From NCBI RefSeq assembly GCF_000507145.1, contig NZ_AYTO01000007.1, positions 248,001-312,000 on the forward strand: 64,000 nucleotides of DNA, given 5' to 3'. The stretch comes from Bacillus tequilensis KCTC 13622 (GTDB lineage Bacteria; Bacillota; Bacilli; Bacillales; Bacillaceae). Positions 37,442 to 47,531 of this stretch are shown here, piece after piece; the first letter of the stretch is position 1, and each line of letters opens with the position of its first letter. The translations under genes and the position numbers were made by a program. A model generated the notes under the pieces. The model had not been told where the DNA came from, made no database searches, and saw only the letters and a list, made by a program, of their open reading frames with translations.

Positions 37442-38074
37442 CTATGCACTTTGCTTCTGCTTAAGACTGTTCCACATTTTAATGGATACAACAGAAATCA
37501 AAACAAATGATACGAGAACCAAGGCAGTGCCTGCTAAAGACTCGCTAAAGTTAATGACAATAAAGCTGGAAAAAACCAATAGAGGGATATTCGTAATAAC
37601 GACAGTTAAAATGTAAACACGATATTTTAATCCCACTGCAGCTGATAAGAAACACACGACATCTGTTGGGGCTATCGGACAAATCATCCCTAATGCCAAA
37701 AACTTATAATTATAAGCCTCCAATAATTTTTTTAATTCTGGATGTTTACGCTCTAAATCCTTCATCATTTCTCCGCTTGAAAACATTCTCGAGAAAAGAT
37801 AAACCAAGGTCTCGCTCAAAAAAATGCCGGCCATCGACAATATAAAACTAATAATCGGATCGAAGCATATCCCCCCTAAAAACATGAGAGTTACACCAGG
37901 AATAAAAAAGAGAAGCCTAATGATCCATAGACCAATAAACAGCAGCATTGCGTATTTTGTATTTGTTGATATAAATTCCTGCAAATCACTCATATCGAGC
38001 GACAGGACATGATATTCCTTTAGGATATAAATAGCTAAAAGCCATAAAGCTAAAATAAGAAATTTATTTTTCAA
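37442..38074 (-). CDS. VTT/DedA-type (TVP38/TMEM64) membrane protein
   Basis: 210 residues from a TTG at 38074 behind GAGGAG; the open frame reaches 38116. Five or six helices. The VTT/SNARE-associated core is LLFFIPGVTLMFLGGICFDP, then FSRMFSSGEMMKDLERKHPELKKLL, CPIAPTDVVCFLSAAVGL. Members move or scramble lipids; DedA relatives recycle undecaprenyl phosphate or phosphatidylethanolamine. The substrate here is not known. A TCTTAAGGATCCTTAA palindrome lies 70 bp upstream, shared with the TCS operon, so it is probably a regulon member. Confidence 0.82.
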   Translation of the reverse strand: MKNKFLILALWLLAIYILKEYHVLSLDMSDLQEFISTNTKYAMLLFIGLWIIRLLFFIPGVTLMFLGGICFDPIISFILSMAGIFLSETLVYLFSRMFSSGEMMKDLERKHPELKKLLEAYNYKFLALGMICPIAPTDVVCFLSAAVGLKYRVYILTVVITNIPLLVFSSFIVINFSESLAGTALVLVSFVLISVVSIKMWNSLKQKQSA

Positions 38075-38143
38075 TTTCCACACTCTCCTCGCTTTCCATA
38101 CATACATGATAAGCAATGAAAATGAAGAAACACTCCGTAAAAG

Positions 38144-38160
38144 TCTTAAGGATCCTTAAG
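38144..38160. promoter_or_regulatory. response-regulator operator 1 (upstream of VTT gene)
   Basis: TCTTAAGGATCCTTAAG, a perfect CTTAAG..CTTAAG dyad. The same core TCTTAAGRATYCTTAA is at 40623-40638, upstream of the methyltransferase-TCS operon. It lies between the kinase stop and the VTT gene, so it marks a second start of transcription. Confidence 0.65.
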
Positions 38161-38207
38161 TTTTATTTACAAGAAAACAGCTTATGGACATTCACTTCCA
38201 TAAGCCT

Positions 38208-39284
38208 TTATCTATGCATTGGATGTTCGACAATAAAGCTCATCCAGCCTTCTCTATATTCCGCATGGATGTTGCCATTATGAAGCTCAACAATTCTTTT
38301 TGAAATGGCAAGCCCGAGACCGCTTCCTTGTTGATCTGTTCTTGCCTTATCACCCCTGAAAAACCGTTCAAACAATCTGTTTATATTGTCAACCGAAAAA
38401 CCCTCAACTTGATTAGAAATTTTTAAGATTGCTTTGTCACCAATGACCTTAAGGCTGATGACCAATTCAGATGGTTTTTTGCTGTATTTTATTGCATTCA
38501 TAAAGAGATTATCATAAACACGAACCATCTTATCAATATCCATTAAAACAGGAATATGGTCTTCTGCAATTGATTTTTGAACACTTAGCTGTTCCTTTTC
38601 AAAAATCGGAATGTATTCTCCGATTATCTGTTCCATTAAACCCGACAAATCTGCTTCTCTACAGGTTAACTTAACGTCCGGGCTTGATAAATGAGTATAC
38701 TCAAACAGTTCATCAATCAGGAATTTCAGCCTTTGTGATTTTGAATCAATCGTTTCGAGATATTCCTGAAATTGAGCTTTACTGTCATATTGGCCTTTTT
38801 TTAATAAATCCAAATATCCTATTATTGATGTTAATGGTGTTCTTAAATCATGGGATACATTTGAAATCAGTTCGTTTTTCGATCTTTCTAATTGTCTTTC
38901 GTGTTCAAACTTCTTTTCTAACTCTTCGGACATATGATTAATGTTTTGTGCAAGCTCGGTCAATTCATCCCTGCTTTCAATCCTTATGGTCAAGCCAAGT
39001 TTTCCGTTGGCAATCTGATGAACACTTTCAGTAATAAGCTTCACATATAATATTTTTTTCCGTGCCATGATAAAAAAAGCTGTGATAAAAGTAAGAATAG
39101 CTGCCGAATACTGAAGCAGTATGAAAAAATAACTGTTTCGGACGCTAAGCTCTTCTAGATAATTCACCTTTTGCAAGTAAATGTTAGAGAATATAATAAG
39201 TATCATCACACCTAATGAAATAAGAAAACTAATTGCGATCGCACCAAAAAGCTTTACCATTAGCTTATTTCCAAATTTGCTCAT
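38208..39284 (-). CDS. sensor histidine kinase of the island two-component system
   Basis: 358 residues. Two membrane helices (about 12-32, 50-70) with a very short outer loop, then HAMP (about 70-125), HisKA with NVSHDLRTPLTSIIGYL (His near 145), and HATPase (YDNLFMNAIKYSK, SGLGLAISKRIV). The short sensor loop is of the intramembrane-sensing/VanS-like type, often answering membrane or wall-active compounds. It overlaps its regulator gene by 4 bp. Confidence 0.9.
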   Translation of the reverse strand: MSKFGNKLMVKLFGAIAISFLISLGVMILIIFSNIYLQKVNYLEELSVRNSYFFILLQYSAAILTFITAFFIMARKKILYVKLITESVHQIANGKLGLTIRIESRDELTELAQNINHMSEELEKKFEHERQLERSKNELISNVSHDLRTPLTSIIGYLDLLKKGQYDSKAQFQEYLETIDSKSQRLKFLIDELFEYTHLSSPDVKLTCREADLSGLMEQIIGEYIPIFEKEQLSVQKSIAEDHIPVLMDIDKMVRVYDNLFMNAIKYSKKPSELVISLKVIGDKAILKISNQVEGFSVDNINRLFERFFRGDKARTDQQGSGLGLAISKRIVELHNGNIHAEYREGWMSFIVEHPMHR

Positions 39285-39967
39285 ATTTTATATCCTGTTC
39301 CCCAAACCGTTTTGATGTAAATGGGGTGTTTGGAATCCTCTTCAATCTTATCTCTGATTTTTGTAATGTGTACCATGACAGTGTTATCTGATTTAAAAAA
39401 GTCTTCCTTCCATACTGCTTCATATATCTTCTCAACACTTAGAACTATCCCTTTGTTCATGCAAAGCAGTTCAAGGATATCGAATTCTTTTGGCGTCAGA
39501 CGCACTTCCCGCCCCCGCACCCATACTTGCCGTGTATCTGTATTGACGGTCAGGTCACCAATTTCAATGACATTCTTCGTGCTGTTCGTATCCGTATTGT
39601 ATTTTTTATATCTCCTTAATTGGGATTTGACCCTTGCGATTAATTCTAATGGATTAAACGGTTTCGATAAATAATCATCAGCCCCTGCGGCAAGCCCTTG
39701 AATTTTATCAATATCCTCCGATTTTGCAGAAAGCATAATAATGGGCAAATTTCGTTCTTGCCTGATCTTCATGCATGCTTCAATTCCATCCATGCTGGGC
39801 ATCATAATATCCAAGATCATGAGGTCAAACTCTTTTTGTTCCAACAGTTTTAAAGCTTCGATTGCATCTTTAGCCTTTTGTGTGCCGAGACCTTCATTTT
39901 CTAAGTAAACAGAAATAAGATTTCTAATATCTTTGTCATCGTCAACAATAAGAATGTTAGACTCCAT
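39281..39967 (-). CDS. OmpR-family response regulator of the island
   Basis: 228 residues from ATG 39967 with GGGGGAG 4 nt upstream; the 20 codons before it in frame are not used. Receiver at 1-115 with Asp53 (LMILDIMMP) and Lys in LSKPF; winged helix at about 130-226 (LTPKEFDILELLCMN, DNTVMVHITKIRDKIEE). The start lies inside the last codons of the methyltransferase gene, so the two are coupled. It most likely binds the TCTTAAG dyads at 38144 and 40623. Confidence 0.9.
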   Translation of the reverse strand: MESNILIVDDDKDIRNLISVYLENEGLGTQKAKDAIEALKLLEQKEFDLMILDIMMPSMDGIEACMKIRQERNLPIIMLSAKSEDIDKIQGLAAGADDYLSKPFNPLELIARVKSQLRRYKKYNTDTNSTKNVIEIGDLTVNTDTRQVWVRGREVRLTPKEFDILELLCMNKGIVLSVEKIYEAVWKEDFFKSDNTVMVHITKIRDKIEEDSKHPIYIKTVWGTGYKI

Positions 39968-40547
39968 ATAACTCCCCCATATCATTTCGCGGCATCGAAC
40001 AACTGAAGACATAAGCCGGCGGCACATTTCTAAGTTCTCTTTTTACATCTATTTTGGTAAAAAACTGTTCAAAAAACGTTTTTTTAAACAAAGTATATTG
40101 AAAAGTAATGAATTCCCCATCTTTTTTTAAAATCTTGGAGGTTTCTAATAAAATTTCATTTGAAACACCTTTTGGCAAGCTTGCAAATGGAAGACCGGAA
40201 ATGACATAGTCTATATAAGGTATACCATACTCTCTTAAATGCTCGATGATATTTTCTGCAGATCCGTATACAATGAATAAATTCCTCTCATCTTTAAATT
40301 TTTCTTTCAGCAATGAATAAAATTCTTTATTTTGTTCGACTAATAAAATAATCGTCTCTGGATTTCGTTTTTCAAGCAGTTTTTTGGTGAATACACCTGT
40401 ACCTGGTCCATATTCGACAATGTATTTGGCTTTCTTAAAATCAATTCCCTCCATCATTTTATCCCCAAGGAACCTTGAACTGGGAAGGATGGCACCGACA
40501 GTTCTTGGATTACCTATATATTGAAATAAGAATAGCAGACGTTTCAT
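39957..40547 (-). CDS. class I SAM methyltransferase (COG3963 phospholipid-methyltransferase-like)
   Basis: 196 residues. The opening GNPRTVGAILPSS and the SAM-binding motif VEYGPGTGVFTKKLL (about 44-58) are typical of the small COG3963 group annotated as phospholipid N-methyltransferases; VISGLPFASL is motif IV. Whether the acceptor is a lipid, an antibiotic or RNA is not shown. First gene of the operon methyltransferase-regulator-kinase, overlapping the regulator by 11 bp. The family and its partners suggest a membrane-modification response. Confidence 0.78.
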   Translation of the reverse strand: MKRLLFLFQYIGNPRTVGAILPSSRFLGDKMMEGIDFKKAKYIVEYGPGTGVFTKKLLEKRNPETIILLVEQNKEFYSLLKEKFKDERNLFIVYGSAENIIEHLREYGIPYIDYVISGLPFASLPKGVSNEILLETSKILKKDGEFITFQYTLFKKTFFEQFFTKIDVKRELRNVPPAYVFSCSMPRNDMGELYGV

Positions 40548-40622
40548 ATCTTAATCTCTCCATTTGTTTTAAATTTATAATTTCACTTTAAATTCAAAAC
40601 CTAAAGAAAAAGGGGCAAAAGT

Positions 40623-40638
40623 TCTTAAGAATTCTTAA
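40623..40638. promoter_or_regulatory. response-regulator operator 2 (upstream of the methyltransferase operon)
   Basis: TCTTAAGAATTCTTAA, matching operator 1 in 14 of 16 positions and symmetric like it. It is 76 bp before the methyltransferase ATG. The stretch 40640-40972 has no gene; it holds a weak stem-loop near 40728-40772. Confidence 0.65.
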
Positions 40639-40972
40639 ATTTTGACGAAACTCTTTTCCATAACAGTCGGTCCTTAGCATTGGGGATCAATTTTCCTGCC
40701 GCTATCTATATTAAAAGTGACAAATAAAAAAGAGAAGCATTAACCTTTGCATGAAATGATCGAGCATTCTCTTTCTATATATCTGAACCATTACTGACTC
40801 AACAGGGAAGAATTTTTAATTTATGTTATTTTGTTCACCACTCATCATTTTTACACTCTACGTTTTCATCACTATTGGATTTAATAGTTTGGATTGCCAT
40901 ATATGAAGGTATGCAATTAAATAATTGTGGTACAGTAAGTAGGAATAAACCAAGATGAAAGAAGGTGATCCC

Positions 40973-43062
40973 ATGCCCACTAACAATAAACCCAATAGAT
41001 TAATCGCTGAGAAATCTCCATATTTACTTCAACATGCTCATAACCCTGTGGACTGGTTCCCTTGGGGAGATGAAGCATTTGATAAAGCGAAACGCGAAAA
41101 CAAGCCTGTTCTCGTATCTATTGGGTATAGCTAGCCCGGGTATCTACACGCACATGCCATTGGTGCCATGTCATGGCCCACGAAAGCTTCGAGGACGAAG
41201 AGATCGCGCGCCTTCTCAATGAACGGTTTGTGGCCATTAAAGTTGACCGGGAAGAGCGGCCGGACGTGGATTCTGTTTATATGAGAATCTGCCAGCTGAT
41301 GACCGGACAGGGCGGCTGGCCGTTGAATGTGTTTATTACGCCTGATCAGAAGCCGTTTTACGCGGGTACATATTTTCCAAAGACGAGTAAATTCAATCGT
41401 CCCGGTTTTGTTGATGTGCTTGAGCATCTGTCTGAAACGTTTGCGAACGATCGCGAGCATGTTGAGGATATTGCGGAGAACGCCGCTAAACACTTGAAGA
41501 CCAAAACAGCGGCAAAATCAGGTGAGAGCCTTAGCGAATCAGCGATCCACCGGACATTCCAGCAGCTCGCCAATGGGTTTGACACGATCTACGGCGGTTT
41601 CGGGCAGGCCCCGAAATTTCCGATGCCTCATATGCTGATGTATTTGCTTCGTTATTATCACAACACAGGGCAGGAGAATGCTTTATACAACGTGACAAAA
41701 ACGCTGGACAGCATGGCGAATGGCGGCATTTACGATCATATCGGCTATGGGTTTGCCCGCTATTCAACCGATGACGAGTGGCTCGTACCCCATTTTGAAA
41801 AAATGCTGTACGACAATGCGCTGCTGCTGACCGCTTATACAGAATCCTATCAGGTCACGCAAAACAGCCGCTATAAAAAGATTTGTGAGCAGATCATTAC
41901 GTTTATTCAGCGGGAAATGACCCATGAAGACGGAAGCTTTTTCTCAGCTTTAGATGCGGACACAGAAGGAGAAGAAGGAAAGTACTACGTGTGGTCAAAG
42001 GAAGAGATTTTGAAAACTCTCGGAGACGATCTCGGAACGCTGTATGGCCAAGTGTATGACATCACTGAAGAAGGAAACTTTGAAGGCAAAAATATTCCGA
42101 ACCTCATTCACACAAAGCGGGAACAAATCAAAGCTGATGCCGGCTTGACTGAAGAAGAGCTCAGCCTCAAGCTTGAGGACGCAAGACAGCGGCTCTTGAA
42201 GACTCGCCAAAAAAGAACCTATCCTCATGTCGATGATAAAGTGCTGACGTCATGGAACGCGCTGATGATCGCGGGTCTCGCCAAAGCGGCAAAGGTATAC
42301 GAGGAACCAAAATATCTCAGCTTAGCGGAAGACGCCATCTCATTTATTGAAAACCAATTAATCATCGACGGCCGTGTGATGGTCCGGTATCGAGACGGTG
42401 AAGTGAAAAACAAAGGCTTTATCGACGATTACGCTTTTCTCCTATGGGCTTATCTCGATCTCTATGAAGCTTCGTTTGATCTTTCTTATCTACAAAAAGC
42501 GAAGAAACTGACAAACGATATGATCGGCTTATTTTGGGATGAAGAGCATGGCGGATTCTATTTTACCGGACACGATGCAGAAGCCTTAATCGTCCGGGAA
42601 AAAGAAGTGTACGACGGTGCTGTGCCATCCGGAAACAGCGTGGCAGCCGTTCAGCTTCTCCGTCTTGGACAGGTTACAGGCGACTTATCACTGATCGAAA
42701 AGGCGGAAACGATGTTTTCCGTATTCAAGCCGGAGATCGACGCATATCCGAGCGGCCATGCTTTCTTTATGCAAAGTGTGTTACAGCATGTGACGCCTAA
42801 AAAGGAAATCGTCATTTTTGGGAGCGCAGACGACCCAGCCAGAAAACAAATCATAGCAGCACTGCAAAAAGCCTTTAAGCCCAACGACTCCATTCTGGTG
42901 GCAGAGCATCCCGAGCAATGCAAAGACATTGCGCCATTCGCGGCAGACTATCATGTCATAGACGGCAAAACAACCGTGTACATTTGTGAAAACTTCGCCT
43001 GCCAGCAGCCGACAACAAATATTGAAGAAGCCATCCAAACGTTAATAAGCAGCAGGGATTAA
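40973..43062 (+). pseudogene. yyaL: yyaL (thioredoxin-fold/glycosidase-like protein) interrupted at its CxxC motif
   Basis: The start at 40973 and the body 41152-43062 are colinear with YyaL (about 689 residues: DUF255 thioredoxin-like domain, then an (alpha/alpha)6 barrel). Between Ser53 (GYS) and [13 protein letters not shown] there is an extra 20 bp at 41132-41151. It adds a TAG directly after GYS and shifts the frame. The rest is open to 43062 but could only be read from an internal start such as ATG 41173, without a ribosome site and lacking CHWCH. The protein is therefore likely inactive, unless the insertion is a sequencing or assembly error. AAAGAAGGTGAT precedes the start. Confidence 0.85.
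41132..41151. other. 20-bp insertion in yyaL
   Basis: Inserted bases TAGCCCGGGTATCTACACGC separate GYS from TCHWC. They repeat the preceding GGGTAT once (at 41123 and 41138). The junction makes adjacent GCTAGC and CCCGGG palindromes. Confidence 0.7.
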
Positions 43063-43958
43063 GACCCTTGCTGCTTACTTTGTGATTTCTTATGGTACCA
43101 TAAAGCGATTCCCGCAAAAACAAGATTGACCGCTATCGTAAACAAAGCCTCCCACATCGGGTTCCCCTGCGTAACTGTAAATAAGGACGGAATCCCGCCA
43201 TACACACTGTTTTTTTCTGTGATAAATATACACAAAAACATATTATTCGCGGCATGGGCGCCAAGTGAGATTTCAATACTGCCAGTTTTAATCGTGTAAT
43301 AGGTCCACACAAAACCAAATGTTACGTACTCAATTCCTGCCCAAACAGCACCGTTGTTCATTTCTGGATTGGCAAAATGCAATACGCCAAACAAACCTCC
43401 GACAATCAACGTCAAAACAAGTGGGTTTTTCGTTATTCTCCCGAAAGCTTGAAGCAAAAATCCTCTGAAAAACAGTTCCTCAGCTGATGTTTGAAACGGA
43501 ACCAACATCAGGGCTGCCGCCAACAGCCATATAAACCGTGAAGCATCAAAATCTTGCATTGAATAGCTGTCAGGATGAATCGCAAAATCAATCAATTGTA
43601 CGGCGATCATCAGGAGGAAATAAGCAATAAAGCCAAAGAAAATCCTCCGCCAATTGATTGTTGCATTCGGTGTAACCACAGTTCGGAAAGGCCGTTTCAA
43701 AATAAAGCGCACGGCCAGCCATACTCCCGGAATCGCAAATAAATAAATGACATGAGACAAATAAAGATCTACCAGAGGATCGCTCAGCACAGCTTCATCC
43801 AAATCAAAGGTGATATCGGGATTCAGAATAACAGTGAGCAGTATCGCGAAAAGGTAAGCAATATTCCCGAATACATACAATCCTACCATCACCAAAAAGG
43901 CGAAAAAATATCTCCACAACGTATTGTTTCCTTCTACAGGACGGATAAATGAATTCAT
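43059..43958 (-). CDS. yyaK: CPBP-family (CAAX-like) membrane protease YyaK
   Basis: 299 residues, eight or so helices. The family motifs are [17 protein letters not shown] (EExxxR) and GVLHFANPE, the last His being a metal ligand. Members include prenyl proteases, immunity proteins and scaffold proteins; no substrate is known for YyaK. ATG 43958 gives the known length; an in-frame TTG at 43982 has a poorer context. It is convergent with yyaL (4-bp overlap). Confidence 0.85.
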   Translation of the reverse strand: MNSFIRPVEGNNTLWRYFFAFLVMVGLYVFGNIAYLFAILLTVILNPDITFDLDEAVLSDPLVDLYLSHVIYLFAIPGVWLAVRFILKRPFRTVVTPNATINWRRIFFGFIAYFLLMIAVQLIDFAIHPDSYSMQDFDASRFIWLLAAALMLVPFQTSAEELFFRGFLLQAFGRITKNPLVLTLIVGGLFGVLHFANPEMNNGAVWAGIEYVTFGFVWTYYTIKTGSIEISLGAHAANNMFLCIFITEKNSVYGGIPSLFTVTQGNPMWEALFTIAVNLVFAGIALWYHKKSQSKQQGS

Positions 43959-44185
43959 TCCTTTTATGTCTCTTCCTTTCAATGAGAATATCCCTATATA
44001 TTTGCATAAATTGGTCTATGAATCTACTGATTTGGAAATCTTTTAAGCAAAATGAACATATAAAGTGTGAATTTAGTTCTTTTATCTAGTGATTTGAACT
44101 CTGTCGCCAATGAATCAAGATACTTATAATATTCCCAAGAGAGGAGTTTTCAGTCTTTTCTTACTACTCATTAGGGGGGTTTTAT

Positions 44186-45541
44186 ATGAATACAGTCTTC
44201 AGACAGAAGAATACACACCCTTTCTCAAACGCAGCGAATCGTTTAGACCGCCTTCCGATTTCACGTGTCCACTTTCAAGTATTAACCGCTCTCGGCATTG
44301 TGTATTTTTTTGATCTCGCAGATTTATTTACTCTCAGCAATGTAGCGCCGGCACTGATCGAGCATTGGGGCATCCCGCTTTCAACCATTGCCAACGTAAC
44401 GGCGGCCTCGTTTCTAGGCATGTTTTTAGGCGCATCACTGGGTGGGAGACTAGCCGATCGAATTGGCCGCAAAAAGTCCTTAAACCTATTTGTATTCGTA
44501 TTTTCAATCGCATCGCTGTGCAATGCCGCCGCTTGGGACATCCCGTCTTTAATGGCATTCCGTTTTCTCACTGGATTTGGCGTCGCTGCAGCCATGGTCA
44601 TTACCAATAGCTATCTGGCAGAATTTTTCCCTTCCAGTGTCCGTGGAAAATATATTTCTTTCTGTGCCATGATTGGATTGATCGGCGTTCCGATCACTAA
44701 TATTGTGTCTGCCTTTGTCATTCCGCTCGGTTCATGGGGATGGCGGCTTGTATTTGTATGGGGTGCCGTCGGTCTTATTTATTTTTTCTTCATCCGCCGT
44801 CTGGAAGAGTCACCGCGCTGGCATGAAAATCGCGGGGAATACGCGAAAGCCGATGCGATCCTCAACAGAATTGAGAAACAGGTTGAACAGGAGAAAGGCC
44901 CGCTTCCCGCACCCGCTCAGCCTAAAGCAAACCGTACCGTTCAGCAGCATGCAGGTTACGCAGGGTTATTGAAAGGAAAAAACCTCAAAATCACCATCGT
45001 GTTATCTGCTGTATGGATTTTTGAAACGTTTGGATTTTATGGTTTTGCCTCATGGGTTCCAAGCCTCTTAAAAAGCAATGGCATCTCTATGGAAAATACA
45101 TTATGGTATAACGTACTGCATTCCGTCGGCGCTCCGCTTGGCGCACTGCTCGGTTCCATGATTTCTGAAAGTTTTCAAAGAAAATGGATTTTAGCCGCCA
45201 GCGCGTTTCTGACAGCCATCGCCGGTCTCTTATACGGCATGACTTTTATTCCAATCATGATCATCGTGTTTGGTTTTATCGTCAATATCACGGAACGGGT
45301 ATTCACCTCGAACTTATACGCTTATACGTCTGAACCTTATCCGACTGAATACCGCTCGTCTGGCAGCGGCTTAGCCTATGGCCTCGGACGCTTTTCAAAT
45401 ATTTTCGGATCATTGCTTGTCGGATTTATCGCCGTGCAGCTCGGCTATGTCAGCGTCTTCTTATTTATTGGGGGCTGCTGGCTCGCATGCTCCCTGCTGT
45501 TAATCTGTTTCGGCCCTAATACAAATGCGAAACAGATTTAA
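44186..45541 (+). CDS. yyaJ: MFS transporter YyaJ (sugar/niacin-transporter-like)
   Basis: 451 residues with 12 helices. Sugar-porter-type motif GGRLADRIGRKKSLN after helix 2, with RLEESPRWHENRGEYAKAD at the start of the central loop and YTSEPYPTEYRSSGSGLAYGLGR in the second half. This pattern fits the NiaP-like group that carries nicotinate and other small aromatic acids. GGGGGG precedes ATG 44186 by 9 nt. Substrate not established. Confidence 0.85.
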   Translation: MNTVFRQKNTHPFSNAANRLDRLPISRVHFQVLTALGIVYFFDLADLFTLSNVAPALIEHWGIPLSTIANVTAASFLGMFLGASLGGRLADRIGRKKSLNLFVFVFSIASLCNAAAWDIPSLMAFRFLTGFGVAAAMVITNSYLAEFFPSSVRGKYISFCAMIGLIGVPITNIVSAFVIPLGSWGWRLVFVWGAVGLIYFFFIRRLEESPRWHENRGEYAKADAILNRIEKQVEQEKGPLPAPAQPKANRTVQQHAGYAGLLKGKNLKITIVLSAVWIFETFGFYGFASWVPSLLKSNGISMENTLWYNVLHSVGAPLGALLGSMISESFQRKWILAASAFLTAIAGLLYGMTFIPIMIIVFGFIVNITERVFTSNLYAYTSEPYPTEYRSSGSGLAYGLGRFSNIFGSLLVGFIAVQLGYVSVFLFIGGCWLACSLLLICFGPNTNAKQI

Positions 45542-45575
45542 AAAAGTCAGTGCGGATCTGCCGCACTGATCTCAT
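45541..45575 (-). terminator. maa terminator (also ends yyaJ)
   Basis: TCAGTGCGG / CCGCACTGA, a 9-bp perfect stem, with a U-run on the minus strand. Confidence 0.8.
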
Positions 45576-46129
45576 TTCAATTCCTTCAACATCCTCGCAG
45601 GGTTTCCGCCTACAACGGTATTAGCGGGTACATCCTTAGTGACAACCGCTCCTGAAGCAATCACCGCGTTATCACCGATCGTCACTCCAGGGTTAATCAC
45701 GGCACGGCCGCCGATCCAAACATGATCTCCAATTGTCACAGGCTTACCGAACTCTAGGCCGGACTTCCTTTCAATCGGATCAAGAGGATGGCCGGCCGTA
45801 TAGATATGTACCCCTGGCCCAATTAAACCATGACGACCAATCCGAACCTCGCAAACATCTAAAATGATACAGTCAAAATTAACAAATGTATGGTCTCCGA
45901 TATGAATGTGATAGCCATAATCACAGCGAAATGCCGGCAAAATCGTGACTTGATCGCCAACCGAACCGAACAGCTCCTTCAAAAGCTCTGTCCGCATCGC
46001 CTCATCTTCCGGTGTTTCGTTATATTGTCGAATCAGCTGTCTCGCATGTTTGCGATCTATAAATAGTTGTTGGTCCTCAGAGTTATATAATTCTCCGGCT
46101 GCCATTTTTTCTTTTTCTGTCCTCAGCAT
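45572..46129 (-). CDS. maa: maltose O-acetyltransferase Maa
   Basis: 185 residues. Left-handed beta-helix built of hexapeptide repeats from about residue 65 ([20 protein letters not shown] ... [32 protein letters not shown]). Catalytic His in the YTAGHPLD loop. It moves acetyl from acetyl-CoA to maltose, glucose and similar sugars, as shown for B. subtilis and E. coli Maa. The LacA/NodL group is close, so exact substrate is by analogy. ATG 46129; yyaH ends 17 bp upstream in the same direction. Confidence 0.92.
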   Translation of the reverse strand: MLRTEKEKMAAGELYNSEDQQLFIDRKHARQLIRQYNETPEDEAMRTELLKELFGSVGDQVTILPAFRCDYGYHIHIGDHTFVNFDCIILDVCEVRIGRHGLIGPGVHIYTAGHPLDPIERKSGLEFGKPVTIGDHVWIGGRAVINPGVTIGDNAVIASGAVVTKDVPANTVVGGNPARMLKELK

Positions 46130-46145
46130 TCAAGTCACTCCGATG

Positions 46146-46526
46146 TCAGATTGTTATCTCGATCAAATTTCCTTCATCATCTTCAATTACACTTTCATAG
46201 TAGCCGTCTCCTGTCGTCCTTGGGCCGTTTACTACGGCGAAACCATCCTTCTTCAATCGATCAGTCAGTTCATCAACCTTCTCCCGGCTTCCAACGGAAA
46301 AGGCAATATGCGCCCAGCCTGTCATTGTTTGTGAAGGCGGATCGGTTACATGACCTTTTTTCATAATTTCCAGCCTTGCCCCGGATTCAAACGTCATAAA
46401 ATAAGACTTAAAATCTTTTTTCTCATTGTGATACAGATCATTCGATTCCCCATTAAAATACATTTCATAAAAAGCCTTCGCTCGCTCTAAATCTTTGACC
46501 CAGATCGCTATATGTTCTATCCGCAT
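46146..46526 (-). CDS. yyaH: glyoxalase-I-family protein YyaH
   Basis: 126 residues, VOC fold. Metal ligands sit at His of IEHIAIWV (His5), Glu of ARLEIM, His of GWAHIAFSV and Glu of NLIEITI, the four positions of glyoxalase I. It therefore probably binds metal and may isomerise methylglyoxal-thiol adducts; not proven for YyaH. ATG 46526 follows GGAGGAGGAAG; the long frame upstream is not used. Confidence 0.87.
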   Translation of the reverse strand: MRIEHIAIWVKDLERAKAFYEMYFNGESNDLYHNEKKDFKSYFMTFESGARLEIMKKGHVTDPPSQTMTGWAHIAFSVGSREKVDELTDRLKKDGFAVVNGPRTTGDGYYESVIEDDEGNLIEITI

Positions 46527-46575
46527 TTCTTCCTCCTCCTTCAATGAAGTTATAAGGTATGAAATGCATTTCAGT

Positions 46576-47511
46576 TCAAGCTTTTTTCGCGAATTGATGC
46601 TTAATTTTAATATCAACGGGTTCATCCTGCAAAAATAAAGAAAATGCTGCAATACCGAGCTGCTCAAGATTCAAATCAAGAGACGGAAAACCGAGAACAC
46701 GGCTGATAGAAGAATTCCCCTCGCCAATGATGTCAACATCCCAATTATTCTTCTGGGCAAATACATGAATTCCGGCTGCCACTTCATCACTATTTGCATA
46801 AATAGCCGTTGGAACCCGTTCGCTCATATAAAAATGCTCAGCAGCCCGCTCACCGTCATTCATATCATTGCATCCAGACAGGATATGACGGTCTTCCAGC
46901 CTCCCGTAAACTGCTTTATAGGCCGCAGCTTTATCAGCCGTGCTCGGACTTCTGTCGGCTTCTCTGACGCATGTAAAAGCGATATTCTCATGTCTGCGGC
47001 TCTTTAAATAGCGAAAGCTTTCTGCATAAGCAGCTTTTCTGTCGTTATACGCACACGGGACATCAATGTCTCCGGTATTCTCACAAGCGATGATCGGCCC
47101 ATACTCCTGATAAGCGATAATGCTGTCCCAGTCATTAGCGCGGGATGTAATGATAAGACCATCTATTTTCTTCGTTCTTAACAGCTCTAAATATTTGATT
47201 TCAATAGCGGAGTTATAATTGGTGGGGAGGAGGGCCGTTGCATACTCATGCTGAAAAGCCGCCTTAGTAATCCCGTTTACAATTTTATCAAAGCAAGGAT
47301 GATCGCTATAAGGCAGAATCACACCGACCGTATATGTTTTCCCGCGAATGAGGTCGATTGCGGTTCGATTTGGTGTGTAATCTAATTTCTTCATGACTTG
47401 ATGAACAAGCTTCCTTTTTTCTTCAGACACATACGGATGATGATTCAATACACGAGAAACAGTCGAAACAGATACATGTGCCAGTCTTGCAATCTCTTTT
47501 ATGTTTGCCAT
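46576..47511 (-). CDS. ccpB: LacI/GalR-family catabolite regulator CcpB
   Basis: 311 residues. N-terminal Lac[34 protein letters not shown], hinge [20 protein letters not shown], then a periplasmic-binding-protein-type sensor domain. CcpB is a paralogue of CcpA active in catabolite repression of gluconate and xylose genes under some growth conditions. ATG 47511 follows AAAAAGGAG. It lies just before yyaH and maa in the same direction but with no shared operator seen. Confidence 0.93.
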   Translation of the reverse strand: MANIKEIARLAHVSVSTVSRVLNHHPYVSEEKRKLVHQVMKKLDYTPNRTAIDLIRGKTYTVGVILPYSDHPCFDKIVNGITKAAFQHEYATALLPTNYNSAIEIKYLELLRTKKIDGLIITSRANDWDSIIAYQEYGPIIACENTGDIDVPCAYNDRKAAYAESFRYLKSRRHENIAFTCVREADRSPSTADKAAAYKAVYGRLEDRHILSGCNDMNDGERAAEHFYMSERVPTAIYANSDEVAAGIHVFAQKNNWDVDIIGEGNSSISRVLGFPSLDLNLEQLGIAAFSLFLQDEPVDIKIKHQFAKKA

Positions 47512-47531
47512 CTCTTTCTCCTTTTTCATAT

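Noticed and set aside
41126..41146. GCTAGC-CCCGGG junction as a cloning polylinker
   Set aside because: Adjacent NheI- and SmaI-type palindromes recall vectors, but no marker or vector sequence is near, and the 20 bp include a repeat of local GGGTAT. A natural or assembly origin is simpler.
41173..43062. YyaL simply annotated as a 629-residue gene from ATG 41173
   Set aside because: That ATG is an internal Met with no ribosome site, and starting there omits the CHWCH motif; the broken 5' part with its own ribosome site lies upstream.
29733..43062. Integrative element or prophage in the variable region
   Set aside because: No integrase, transposase, recombinase, relaxase or phage structural gene is present; the island is defined only by the yyaL duplicates and composition.
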